This document shows positions 1 to 7,158 of a stretch of 34,112 nucleotides of DNA, one piece after another; position 1 is the first letter of the stretch; each line of letters starts with the position of its first letter. A program made the translations under genes and the position numbers. The stretch covers positions 1 to 34,112 of the forward strand of contig DMBB01000149.1 in NCBI GenBank assembly GCA_003446295.1. The letters run 5' to 3'. The notes beneath the pieces are model-generated. The model was not told the origin of the DNA, ran no database searches, and worked only from the letters and a program-made list of their open reading frames with translations. The DNA comes from Erysipelotrichaceae bacterium. Its GTDB lineage: Bacteria; Bacillota_I; Bacilli_A; Erysipelotrichales; Erysipelotrichaceae.

Positions 1-83
1 CTCAGGCATGATCGGATCATAGTCATAAAACATCCGATGTATGATGCGATGACAAGGAACCGATCTGCTCAGAAATATAAGTA

Positions 84-190
84 ATCCGGACTAAACCGGA
101 TATGGGAGACGTGAATCCCCAGGAGTCCGAAAGGACTCCCTTGAAACCACTTGAGATTGCATATGCAATCACTCGTGGTAATTCATGAAA
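84..190 (+). mobile_element. Hairpin-rich segment, possible right end of an IS200/IS605-type element
   Basis: Seen: a run of stem-loops. ATCCGG/CCGGAT pairs at 84-101 around a 6-base loop. GGAGTCC/GGACTCC pairs at 122-139 around a GAAA loop. A long imperfect hairpin spans 147-178, in which CCAC and GAG pair with CTC and GTGG around the palindrome ATTGCATATGCAAT. The hairpin is followed by TAATTCATGA. Inference: a terminal hairpin followed by a TTCATGA-like end, next to further hairpins, resembles the right end and omega-RNA scaffold of TnpB-type IS200/IS605 elements. The bases before it (1-84) are open in one frame for 27 codons, but I do not recognise that peptide as a TnpB tail. Alternative: a structured 5' leader of the next ORF. 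The transposase would lie outside the window. Confidence 0.35.
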
Positions 191-519
191 ATGCAGATCA
201 GGAACTGGACGTCAGTGTATCTGCGGCAGACGACGCGCTGCACATAACACTGGAGTGTCCGGATACAGTTCCGTACACAGAGATCGAGGAGTGGACGATC
301 ACGGGATACCGTATTGCTGATGCAGCAGGAAATACCGTGATGGAAAATGAACCTGCAGAGTGGTCTAAAGCATCTGGAGAAACGGTTGAGCTCATCGTAC
401 CGTTGGCACTGCAGAAACAAGGCACTTACCGCCTGGTGATCACGGAGTTCACGGGACGCAGGAAAGCCGATCAGGATCTCCCGGTCAGAGGAAACTGGGA
501 ATGTACATTTGAATACTGA
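151..519 (+). CDS. Small Ig-like/beta-sandwich protein of unknown function, possibly 5'-truncated
   Basis: Not a recognised family. The product of about 118-122 residues is acidic and rich in alternating polar/hydrophobic stretches. Patterns such as WTITGYRIADAAGN and GTYRLVITEF suggest a single Ig-like beta-sandwich. There is no signal peptide or membrane segment. An in-frame stop at 142-144 limits the start to TTG 151 or ATG 163. Neither has a convincing ribosome binding site, and both lie inside the hairpin at 147-178. The beginning may therefore come from an inserted element's end, leaving only the C-terminal domain of a once longer surface or secreted protein. Coding quality of the body looks good. 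It converges on the CAP-domain gene and shares its terminator. Confidence 0.5.
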   Translation: MRLHMQSLVVIHENADQELDVSVSAADDALHITLECPDTVPYTEIEEWTITGYRIADAAGNTVMENEPAEWSKASGETVELIVPLALQKQGTYRLVITEFTGRRKADQDLPVRGNWECTFEY

Positions 520-522
520 ATC

Positions 523-553
523 AAAAAAGAGCAGTTCATCATGAACTGCTCTT
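523..553 (-). terminator. Bidirectional intrinsic terminator
   Basis: An 11-bp perfect stem (AGAGCAGTTCA / TGAACTGCTCT) with loop TCA lies between two convergent genes. Read on the minus strand it is followed by six T residues, so it mainly ends the CAP-domain gene. It lies 3 bases after the plus-strand stop and may serve both directions. Confidence 0.85.
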
Positions 554-559
554 ATGCTG

Positions 560-1558
560 CTAATAGACCATTGCTTCCCAGACATTTCCGGAATGACCGA
601 TTGAGATGACTGTTCCGAATGTTCCCAATACACAGGCTGCGTGTCCGGGTTCGTTCAGCCACCAGTTCAGGTTGGATTCCACGGAATTGCCGTATGCGAC
701 CAGGATCTCCCATACCATTGAACCATGCGGTTCCCCGACCTGTTCCATAACCGTATGATACGGTGTTCCATCAGGTCTTGTATGGCTGAGGAAATATGTG
801 CATTCCTGTGCGCGGATCGCGGAAGCAGTCATGCCTGAGTCGCTTGCCAGCACATACGGATACAGACCGTATGCTGCACGTACCGCATTGATCGCTTCAA
901 ACATTGCATACACGGATCCGTCGTCATTGATCATCAATGTGGAAAGATCAACATTTTCGCCCGGTGCCAGGACCGGCGTATATACCTCTACCTCCAATGA
1001 GGCTGTGTCGGAATGACCGTGCATATTTGTGACCGTATAGTTTACCGTATACGTTCCGTTGACTTCTGTGTTGACATCGCTGTCGACACTGAGCGCCGGA
1101 AGGATGCCGGAACCGTCTGTGATCTGTGCAATGTATTCCAGCGGATCAAATTCAGAATTCTTTTTGACCGAAACTGTTTCTGCTGTAAGCAGCACGGAAG
1201 GATCGTCTGACAGGATATTCCTGATCAGGACCGGTACAGACAGTGCTGTGCCGACGCCTGTATCGTCATTCACGAAGTCGATATTGACGACAACAGAGTT
1301 CAGACCGGCCGATACCTGTGAGAACGGGCTGACACTGATCACGGTATTTTCTGCATCGTATTCATCATAATACCGGGACAGAACTGTATGCTTGATCGTT
1401 TCAAGCGGCTGTGTATCAGAGGATTCCAGCTCTATGATCTGGAGATCCGTTTGACTGCCGTCCGGTTCTTCGGCACTGATCACCGGTGTGCCTGCAAACA
1501 CATATGTCAGTGCCGCAAGCAGCGGCAGTATTCTTTTTTTCGTACTTTTGTAAGTCAT
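560..1558 (-). CDS. Secreted CAP-superfamily (SCP/PR1-like) protein with Ig-like domain
   Basis: Predicted 332-residue exported protein. The chosen start (ATG at 1558) opens with a signal peptide: basic MTYKSTKKR, then a hydrophobic core and a likely cleavage after VISA. A further upstream ATG at 1612 would bury the signal behind 18 residues. Mid-protein (about residues 115-195) there is a bacterial Ig-like/DUF5011-type repeat with GTYTVNYTVTN. The C-terminal 115 residues are CAP-like: an INAVRAAYGL helix, SHTRPDGTPYH and a W-x5-PGH segment. In this family such domains are extracellular and the biochemical role in bacteria is mostly unsettled; some CAP proteins bind lipids or act in cell-wall contexts. 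Single gene, ended by the hairpin at 523-553. The ribosome binding site is weak for both starts. Confidence 0.8.
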   Translation of the reverse strand: MTYKSTKKRILPLLAALTYVFAGTPVISAEEPDGSQTDLQIIELESSDTQPLETIKHTVLSRYYDEYDAENTVISVSPFSQVSAGLNSVVVNIDFVNDDTGVGTALSVPVLIRNILSDDPSVLLTAETVSVKKNSEFDPLEYIAQITDGSGILPALSVDSDVNTEVNGTYTVNYTVTNMHGHSDTASLEVEVYTPVLAPGENVDLSTLMINDDGSVYAMFEAINAVRAAYGLYPYVLASDSGMTASAIRAQECTYFLSHTRPDGTPYHTVMEQVGEPHGSMVWEILVAYGNSVESNLNWWLNEPGHAACVLGTFGTVISIGHSGNVWEAMVY

Positions 1559-1668
1559 AATCGGGATTTTAGTGTTCCTGGCAGGAAATTGCAAGCAAAA
1601 TGCCGATTTCATGCAAATTTCCCATAATCATAACGCTTACACAGCTTTTTTTAGGTATACTTGTGGAT

Positions 1669-2115
1669 ATGAAAACAGTAATTCAAAGAGTAAGCGAAGC
1701 TTCTGTGACGATCGACGGAAGCGTACACGGAGCGATCGGGACCGGGTATATGATCCTTGTAGGCATCAGGGATGAAGATACCGAGGCGGATGTCAGAAAG
1801 ATGGCTGACAAGATCATGAAGCTCCGTATATTTGAAGATGCGGCAGGCAAGATGAATCTGTCGCTCGCACAGGTTGACGGTGCGGTATTATCCATCTCAC
1901 AGTTCACACTGTACGCTGACTGCAAAAAAGGCAACAGGCCGAGTTTTGACAAAGCAGGCAAGCCGGAACATGCAAAAGAGATGTATCTTTATTTTAATGA
2001 GTACATCAGATCGCAGGGATTCCGGGTAGAAGAAGGGATCTTCGGAGCAGAGATGAAAGTCCGTCTGCTGAATGACGGACCGGTCACGATCCTGCTGGAC
2101 AGCGAAACACTATAG
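1669..2115 (+). CDS. dtd: D-aminoacyl-tRNA deacylase
   Basis: 148 residues, the usual length for DTD. This enzyme hydrolyses D-aminoacyl-tRNA (and Gly-tRNA-Ala) so that D-amino acids do not reach the ribosome. Family signatures are visible: SQFTLYAD near residue 78 followed by KGNRPSF, and the C-terminal cis-proline motif in NDGPVTILLDS. The start at 1669 gives the standard MKTVIQRV opening; the frame is open further upstream but those residues do not resemble DTD. No ribosome binding site is evident, and a TATACT box ends only 7 bases before the ATG, so a leaderless mRNA is possible. folD follows after 9 bases, so the two are probably co-transcribed. Confidence 0.95.
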   Translation: MKTVIQRVSEASVTIDGSVHGAIGTGYMILVGIRDEDTEADVRKMADKIMKLRIFEDAAGKMNLSLAQVDGAVLSISQFTLYADCKKGNRPSFDKAGKPEHAKEMYLYFNEYIRSQGFRVEEGIFGAEMKVRLLNDGPVTILLDSETL

Positions 2116-2124
2116 GAGGACGGT

Positions 2125-2979
2125 ATGGCAGTAGTTATTTACGGGAGCGAGGTATCCCGCAGACTGAAGGAAGAAATGAAGGAGGAGATCTCCGGATATC
2201 TTTCACAGGGTATGCGTGCGCCTCAGCTTGGTGTTATACTTGTCGGCGACAATCCTGCCTCCGTTTCCTATGTCAGAGGAAAGAAAAAAGCTGCCGAAGC
2301 AGTGGGGATCAGTCTGAATCTGATCCATATGCCTGAAGAAACAGCACAGGATGAGCTGGAACGTGCGATCACCGGACTGAATGATGATCCGGATACGGAC
2401 GGCATTCTGATCCAGCTCCCGCTGCCCAAGGGACACGGGCTGGATGAGAACAGAGCGGTGCAGCTTGTTGATCCGGGCAAGGATGTCGATGGTCTGCATC
2501 CTGTCAATGTCGGACTGCTTCATTCCGGACTGGACGGCTTTGTGCCGTGCACGCCGATCGGCATCATGCAGATCCTGAAGGAAATGGGCTGCGATCCGGA
2601 CGGGAAGCGTGCAGTCGTAGTCGGGAGATCAAAGCTTGTCGGTTCACCTGTCGCAAGACTTCTGCAGAACGCCAACGCAACGGTGACTGTGTGTCATTCA
2701 CACACAAAGGATCTGAAGGAGATCTGCCGGAATGCGGATATTCTCATCGCGGCGATCGGCAGGCCGAAATATATTACTGCTGAATATATCAAAACAGGTG
2801 CATATGTAGTGGATGTCGGCGTCAACCGAATGGAAGACGGGCATCTCTGCGGTGACGTTGATTTTGAGGCAGTTCAGGATATTGCAGGAGCGATCACGCC
2901 TGTCCCCAAAGGCGTTGGACCGATGACGATCTGTTCACTGCTTGCAAACACACTGAAGGCCTACAGGAGGAAACTATGA
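2125..2979 (+). CDS. folD: Bifunctional methylenetetrahydrofolate dehydrogenase / methenyltetrahydrofolate cyclohydrolase
   Basis: 284-residue cytosolic enzyme of one-carbon metabolism, interconverting 5,10-methylene-, 5,10-methenyl- and 10-formyl-tetrahydrofolate with NADP+. Sequence signatures in order: the YxxxK active-site pair (Tyr49, Lys53), ILIQLPLPKG (about 94-103), DVDGLHPVNVG (about 120-130), PCTP (141-144), the dinucleotide-binding VVVGRSKLVGSP (about 164-175) and PVPKGVGPMT (about 269-278). Length is normal. It starts 8 bases after a strong AGGAGGA site. Its stop overlaps the next start (ATGA), coupling it to the DUF951 gene. Confidence 0.97.
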   Translation: MAVVIYGSEVSRRLKEEMKEEISGYLSQGMRAPQLGVILVGDNPASVSYVRGKKKAAEAVGISLNLIHMPEETAQDELERAITGLNDDPDTDGILIQLPLPKGHGLDENRAVQLVDPGKDVDGLHPVNVGLLHSGLDGFVPCTPIGIMQILKEMGCDPDGKRAVVVGRSKLVGSPVARLLQNANATVTVCHSHTKDLKEICRNADILIAAIGRPKYITAEYIKTGAYVVDVGVNRMEDGHLCGDVDFEAVQDIAGAITPVPKGVGPMTICSLLANTLKAYRRKL

Positions 2980-3179
2980 TCGTACCCGAATACGGATTAG
3001 GCGATGTTGTTGAAATGAAAAAAGAACATCCTTGTCATAAGTCCAAATACTGGAATGTGATCAGGATGGGAGCAGATATCAAGATCAAATGTCAGGGATG
3101 CGGAGCAGTGGTCATGTTCGAGCGTCATGAATTTGAACGTAAACTGAAGCGTGTCATCGAACACGTCAGTGAAAATTGA
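2976..3179 (+). CDS. DUF951 family small protein
   Basis: 67 residues. It matches the DUF951 family, small Bacillota proteins commonly encoded next to ychF; the function is not established. Visible features: a VxxKKxHPC motif and a CQGCG pair that could form a small zinc- or nucleic-acid-binding ribbon, followed by a basic helical end (RHEFERKLKRVIEH). The start overlaps the folD stop by four bases, and ychF follows after 14 bases, so it sits in the dtd-folD-DUF951-ychF unit. The link to YchF and hence to ribosomes is contextual inference only. Confidence 0.85.
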   Translation: MIVPEYGLGDVVEMKKEHPCHKSKYWNVIRMGADIKIKCQGCGAVVMFERHEFERKLKRVIEHVSEN

Positions 3180-3193
3180 AAGGAAGGTCTTTT

Positions 3194-4294
3194 ATGGCTT
3201 TAACAGCAGGAATCGTAGGTCTGCCGAATGTCGGCAAGTCCACATTGTTCAATGCGATCACAAACAGCCAGGTACTGGCAGAAAACTATCCGTTCGCAAC
3301 GATCGCGCCGAACGTCGGCGTGGTAGAAGTGCCGGACGACCGTATGGACAACATTGTGGAACTGTTTCATCCGAAGCGTACGATCTACACAACATTTGAA
3401 TTTACGGATATTGCGGGACTGGTAAAAGGCGCGTCCAGGGGTGAAGGACTCGGCAATCAGTTCCTGTCGCACATCAGACAGACAGATGCGATCTGCCATG
3501 TTGTCAGATGTTTCGATGATGACGATATCATGCACGTGGAAGGATCCGTTGATCCGATCCGTGATATTGAAGAGATCAATCTGGAGCTCTGCATCGCAGA
3601 TCTGGATACTGTGGAAAACAGGATCTCCAAGGTCCAGAGAAAAGCACAGACCAAGGAAAAGGATGCTGTTCAGGAGTATGCAACACTGGTGAAGCTGAAG
3701 GATGCCCTGACTGCGGGAACTCCGGTACGTCTGCTTGAACTGAATGATACGGACCGTGAATATCTGAAAAACTACGGACTGCTGACAGGAAAACCGGTCA
3801 TCTATGTGGCAAATATGAGCGATGTAGAGATCAATGAACCGGAATCCAATGAATACTATGCTGCAGTCAGAAAGTTTGCTGATGCAGAAGGAAGCGAATG
3901 CATTGCGATCTGTGCAAAGATGGAAGAAGAACTGTCCGGCCTTTCCAAAGAAGAGAAGCGTGAATTCCTTGATGAACTCGGAATCGAGCGCTCCGGTCTG
4001 GACCAGATCATCCGTGCAGCATATCATCTGCTCGGTCTGCGTACATTCTTTACGGTCGGAGAACCGGAATGCCGTGCATGGACATTTCGTGAGGGCATGC
4101 TGGCTCCGCAGTGTGCAGGTATTATCCATACCGACTTTGAAAAAGGCTTTATCCGTGCCGAGATCTACAGTTATGACGATCTGATGGAATACAAAACAGA
4201 GGCATCTCTGAAAGAACACGGAAAGATCCGTCTGGAAGGCAAGGAATATCCGATGAAAGACGGGGATGTCGTATTCTTCCGCTTTAATGTGTAA
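3194..4294 (+). CDS. ychF: Redox/ribosome-associated ATPase-GTPase YchF (OBG family)
   Basis: 366 residues, typical for YchF (OLA1). This P-loop NTPase of the Obg group prefers ATP, binds ribosomes and is linked to translation and stress responses. Motifs: Walker A GLPNVGKST (about 9-17), ENYPFATIAPNVG switch region, DIAGLVKGASRGEGLGNQF, and a C-terminal TGS domain from about residue 280, including CAGIIHTDFEKGFIRAEI. The G4 element reads NMSD rather than the NKxD of true GTPases, in line with relaxed nucleotide specificity in this family. The start at ATG 3194 follows an AAAGGAAGG site. The frame extends to a TTG at 3176 but the family opening MALTAGIVGL favours 3194. Confidence 0.96.
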   Translation: MALTAGIVGLPNVGKSTLFNAITNSQVLAENYPFATIAPNVGVVEVPDDRMDNIVELFHPKRTIYTTFEFTDIAGLVKGASRGEGLGNQFLSHIRQTDAICHVVRCFDDDDIMHVEGSVDPIRDIEEINLELCIADLDTVENRISKVQRKAQTKEKDAVQEYATLVKLKDALTAGTPVRLLELNDTDREYLKNYGLLTGKPVIYVANMSDVEINEPESNEYYAAVRKFADAEGSECIAICAKMEEELSGLSKEEKREFLDELGIERSGLDQIIRAAYHLLGLRTFFTVGEPECRAWTFREGMLAPQCAGIIHTDFEKGFIRAEIYSYDDLMEYKTEASLKEHGKIRLEGKEYPMKDGDVVFFRFNV

Positions 4295-4343
4295 GACAGG
4301 ATGTTAAGATAAAGGTGTATTTCATCAGCACCATATATTTACA

Positions 4344-4352
4344 TGCTAGAAT
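4344..4352 (+). promoter_or_regulatory. Extended -10 promoter element for the c-di-AMP receptor gene
   Basis: TGCTAGAAT: an extended TG dinucleotide, one spacer base and a -10 TAGAAT at 4347-4352, about 30 bases before the start codon. No good -35 is visible, as is common with extended -10 promoters. The gene also has a strong GGGAGG site at 4367-4372. Confidence 0.6.
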
Positions 4353-4381
4353 ATATTAAAGGAACTGGGAGGTAACTGTAT

Positions 4382-4705
4382 ATGAAATTGATATTGGCGA
4401 TTGTATCGAATGATGATGCTTCAAATGTCTCCTCCGCTTTGACAAAAAACGGTTATTCCGTGACACGTCTGGCTACGACAGGCGGTTTTCTCAGAGCAGG
4501 CAATACAACGATCATTGCAGGTACAGAAGACGAAAAAGTCGATTACTGCATTGAATTGATCGGAAAGGAATCAAAACGCCGTACAGAGATCGTTCCTTCT
4601 TCCGCAAGTTATGATATCGGAAGATATGCGTCATTCCCGGTAGAAGTCCAGGTCGGCGGCGCTACGATCTTTGTCCTGGATGTTGAGCAGTTTATCAAGC
4701 TTTGA
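4382..4705 (+). CDS. darA: Cyclic-di-AMP receptor, DarA/PstA (DUF970) family
   Basis: 107-residue PII-like trimeric signalling protein that binds c-di-AMP. The opening MKLILAIVSNDDASNVSSAL, the TRLATTGGFLRAGNTT loop and the RTEIVPSSASYD and PVEVQVGGATIFVLDVEQF segments match the family closely along its full length. The downstream effector is not established in most species. A c-di-AMP phosphodiesterase (gdpP) lies about 27 kb further on. It has its own promoter and a GGGAGG ribosome binding site. The stop overlaps or directly precedes the acetyltransferase gene. Confidence 0.92.
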   Translation: MKLILAIVSNDDASNVSSALTKNGYSVTRLATTGGFLRAGNTTIIAGTEDEKVDYCIELIGKESKRRTEIVPSSASYDIGRYASFPVEVQVGGATIFVLDVEQFIKL

Positions 4706-4710
4706 TCCGC

Positions 4711-5223
4711 ATGATCAGAAGAACGGAAGAAAAAGATTTACCGGCTGTCATGGAAGTAATCGAGAATGCCAGGGCTGATCTGAAGTCCAGAGGCATTCCG
4801 CAGTGGCAGAACGGCTATCCCAACGCTGATACCATCCGCCAGGATATCAAGGACGGCGCATCATGGCTGATGGAAGAAAACGGACAGGTCGTCGGTACAT
4901 GCTGTATCCGGCTTGAACGTGATCCCAACTATGCATATATTGAGAACGGCGCCTGGCTGAATGATGAAGACTACGCGGTCATTCACAGGATCGCGGTCCT
5001 TGTCAGCGGACGCGGGCATGGCTGCGCCGGTATGTTTTTCCGGCATGCCGCAAAGCTTGCGGAAGAGAAAGGATACCGCAATCTGCGTGCCGATACGCAT
5101 GATGTGAATCTGTCCATGCAGAAAGCACTGCAGAAGGAAGGATTTGTTCCGTGCGGCAGAGTATATATGCAGGACGGGGCTCCGCGCATCGGTTTTCAGA
5201 AATTATTACAGGAATCTGATTGA
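4711..5223 (+). CDS. GNAT family N-acetyltransferase
   Basis: 170 residues with the GNAT fold: N-terminal IRRTEEKDLPAVMEVIENAR, an acceptor-side strand with VVGTCCIRLERDPNY, HRIAVLVSGRGHGCAGMFF as the acetyl-CoA pyrophosphate-binding segment (variant of R/Q-x-x-G-x-G/A), and RADTHDVNLSMQKALQKEGF as the C-terminal motif. Substrate unknown; the IPQWQNGYP segment is typical of a small-molecule GNAT subgroup in Bacillota. The start is chosen at ATG 4711. A TTG at 4702, overlapping the darA stop by four bases, is an alternative. There is no clear own ribosome binding site, so translational coupling to darA is likely. A terminator overlaps the stop. Confidence 0.88.
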   Translation: MIRRTEEKDLPAVMEVIENARADLKSRGIPQWQNGYPNADTIRQDIKDGASWLMEENGQVVGTCCIRLERDPNYAYIENGAWLNDEDYAVIHRIAVLVSGRGHGCAGMFFRHAAKLAEEKGYRNLRADTHDVNLSMQKALQKEGFVPCGRVYMQDGAPRIGFQKLLQESD

Positions 5224-5244
5224 AACATATCAGATTCTTTTTAT
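5212..5244 (+). terminator. Intrinsic terminator after acetyltransferase
   Basis: Perfect 9-bp stem GAATCTGAT/ATCAGATTC with an 8-base loop containing the stop codon, followed directly by TTTTTATT. Ends the darA-GNAT unit. Confidence 0.85.
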
Positions 5245-5248
5245 TGGC

Positions 5249-5277
5249 TTAACAATTGCCGGCTGTTGGTCTACTAT
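5249..5277 (+). promoter_or_regulatory. Candidate promoter for MATE gene
   Basis: TTAACA (5249-5254), 17-base spacer, TACTAT (5272-5277), just downstream of a terminator and about 20 bases before the start. TATACT three bases later is an alternative -10. Confidence 0.5.
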
Positions 5278-5298
5278 ACTGTGCGTTGAGGAAAACAC

Positions 5299-6657
5299 AT
5301 GAACAAAGGATTAATGACGAGCGGCAATGTTTACAAGCGGATCCTGATATTCGCTATACCGCTCCTGCTGGGCAACTTTTTCCAGCTGATGTACAACACG
5401 ATCGACTCGGTCATTGTCGGCAATTATGTCGGCAAGGAAGCACTGGCGGCAGTCGGTGCCAGTTCTCCGGTCATCAATCTGCTGATCGCATTCTTTCAGG
5501 GCCTGGCAACAGGCGCAGGCGTCGTCGTATCAAGGTACTATGGTGCGGGACATCAGAGAAAGATGAGTGAAGCGATCCACTCTTTCATTCTGTTCGCTGT
5601 CATATTCGGACTCTTCCTGAGTGTGCTCGGCGTCACGATGACACCGGTATTCCTGAACATGATCGGTACGCCGGAAGATGTATTCGCGCAGGCAGCTTCA
5701 TATCTGAGGGTATATTTCCTGGGCAATATTTTCGTGACGGTATACAACAGTTCAACCGGTATCCTCCAGGCTGTCGGAGATTCCAGGCATCCGCTGTATT
5801 TCCTGATCGCATCATCTGTGCTCAACGTTCTGCTGGATATTCTGTTTGTCCGTGCGCTTGGCATGGGCGTTGTCGGAGCGGCACTGGCCACGATCATATG
5901 CCAGGGCGTATCGATGGTGCTTGTCATTACCGTGCTCATGCGTACGGAAGCTGAATACAGACTGAAGCTCAGCCAGCTGAAGCTGAACTTCGGGATCCTT
6001 AAGGAGATCATCAGGATCGGCGTTCCCGCAGGCGTGCAGGGCGTTGTTGTGTCGGTATCGAACGTCATTGTCATGGGCTATATCAATTCGTTCGGGTCTG
6101 CGTCCATCGCAGGATTCTCCAGTGCCAACAAATTTGATAATTTCATCGGCCTGCCTGTCAACAGCTTTGCACTGGCTGCGACAACATTCTGCGGACAGAA
6201 TCTTGGGGCAGGTGAATTTGAACGCGTCAGGAAAGGCGTGCGCGCCGCTCTGGTGATGTCTGTCGCGGCGGTCGTAACAATGGGCGTCATCGTATATGTC
6301 AATGCGCCTGGATGCATCCGTCTGTTCTCATCCGATGCTGAAGTGATCGAAGCAGGCGCAGGACTGATCCGCATCATGTGTCCGTTTTACATCTTCCTCT
6401 GTTTCCACCAGGTCTTTTCTTCAGCACTGCGTGCCAGCGGGCACAGCAGTGTACCGATGATGACATCGATCATTTCGTTTGTTGTATTGAGACAGATATT
6501 CCTGGCGTTTACGATGCCCAGATGGCATGTGATCAGTCTGGTCGGATACTGCTACAGCTTCACCTGGATACTGGCGGCGCTGTTTACCGGGTTTTATTAT
6601 TTCCACAGCAAATGGCTGCAGAAAGAGCAGGCACATTATAAGCCTCGTACTGTATAA
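5299..6657 (+). CDS. MATE family multidrug/sodium antiporter
   Basis: 452 residues, the usual size for MATE proteins, with about twelve predicted membrane helices in two pseudo-repeats. The opening MTSGNVYKRILIFAIPLLLGNFFQLMYNTIDSVIVGNYVG style is characteristic, as is VVSRYYGAGHQRKMSEAIHS in the first half and its counterpart CGQNLGAGEFERVRKGVRAA in the second. Family role: ion-coupled export of drugs or metabolites across the cytoplasmic membrane; the substrate cannot be told from sequence. Start ATG 5299 follows GAGGAAAA at 5288-5295. It has its own promoter after a terminator; ispF follows 24 bases later, possibly with a separate promoter. Confidence 0.93.
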   Translation: MNKGLMTSGNVYKRILIFAIPLLLGNFFQLMYNTIDSVIVGNYVGKEALAAVGASSPVINLLIAFFQGLATGAGVVVSRYYGAGHQRKMSEAIHSFILFAVIFGLFLSVLGVTMTPVFLNMIGTPEDVFAQAASYLRVYFLGNIFVTVYNSSTGILQAVGDSRHPLYFLIASSVLNVLLDILFVRALGMGVVGAALATIICQGVSMVLVITVLMRTEAEYRLKLSQLKLNFGILKEIIRIGVPAGVQGVVVSVSNVIVMGYINSFGSASIAGFSSANKFDNFIGLPVNSFALAATTFCGQNLGAGEFERVRKGVRAALVMSVAAVVTMGVIVYVNAPGCIRLFSSDAEVIEAGAGLIRIMCPFYIFLCFHQVFSSALRASGHSSVPMMTSIISFVVLRQIFLAFTMPRWHVISLVGYCYSFTWILAALFTGFYYFHSKWLQKEQAHYKPRTV

Positions 6658-6658
6658 T
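6630..6658 (+). promoter_or_regulatory. Candidate promoter for ispF
   Basis: A perfect -10 TATAAT (6653-6658) overlaps the MATE stop codon, with a poor -35 (GGCACA) 17 bases upstream. The ispF start is 24 bases after the -10. It may give ispF expression independent of the transporter. Confidence 0.4.
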
Positions 6659-6681
6659 TCTGTTATAGGCAGGTAACTGAT

Positions 6682-7155
6682 ATGAGAATCGGACAATCAA
6701 CTGATATTCATCGTCTTGCTGAAGGACGGAAACTGGTACTCGGCGGTGTTGAGATCCCGTTTGAGAAAGGACTTCTGGGACACAGTGACGCAGACGCGCT
6801 GACACATGCGGTGGCAGAAGCGATCCTCGGTGCTCTGGCACTGGGGGATCTGGGACACTGGTTCCCTGATACGGACCCCAAGTGGAAAGGTGTAAACTCT
6901 CAGATCATCCTGAAAGCAGTTGCGGACATGATGAGGGAACGCGGTTATCATATCGGCAACGTTGACAGTCTTGTACTGATCGAGAAACCGAAGATGGCCC
7001 CGCATATCCAGGCAATGCGCCAAAACTTTGCGGATGCCCTCGGATGTGATATTTCCCGGATCTCCGTAAAAGCGACAAGAGGAGAAGGGATGGGCTTTGT
7101 AGGACGGATGGAAGGCGTTATGGCACAGGCTGTCGTCCTTCTGGAAGAGGACTGA
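6682..7155 (+). CDS. ispF: 2-C-methyl-D-erythritol 2,4-cyclodiphosphate synthase
   Basis: 157 residues, full length. It catalyses formation of MEcPP from CDP-ME-2-phosphate in the non-mevalonate (MEP) isoprenoid pathway. Zinc ligands are visible at Asp8, His10 and His42. Further signatures are GHSDADAL (33-40), LGDLGHWFPDTDPKWKG and the C-terminal KATRGEGMGFVGR, which corresponds to the family's KATTxExxGFxGR. The change TT to RG in that motif is a minor variation. Its presence shows the organism uses the MEP pathway, though no other isp gene is in the window. AGGCAGG precedes ATG 6682. The HD gene starts 3 bases after the stop. Confidence 0.95.
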   Translation: MRIGQSTDIHRLAEGRKLVLGGVEIPFEKGLLGHSDADALTHAVAEAILGALALGDLGHWFPDTDPKWKGVNSQIILKAVADMMRERGYHIGNVDSLVLIEKPKMAPHIQAMRQNFADALGCDISRISVKATRGEGMGFVGRMEGVMAQAVVLLEED

Positions 7156-7158
7156 GAA

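Noticed and set aside
1..84. 27-codon open frame at the left edge, ending in TAA at 82-84
   Set aside because: Too short, no start visible and no recognisable sequence; another frame of the same DNA is equally open, so it cannot be called a gene tail.
2116..2125. A folate (THF) riboswitch before folD
   Set aside because: Only 9 bases separate dtd and folD, so there is no room for a riboswitch.
3200..4219. Long minus-strand open frame (339 codons) opposite ychF
   Set aside because: Shadow of the ychF codon pattern; Cys/Phe/Ile-rich translation with no family match and no ribosome binding site.
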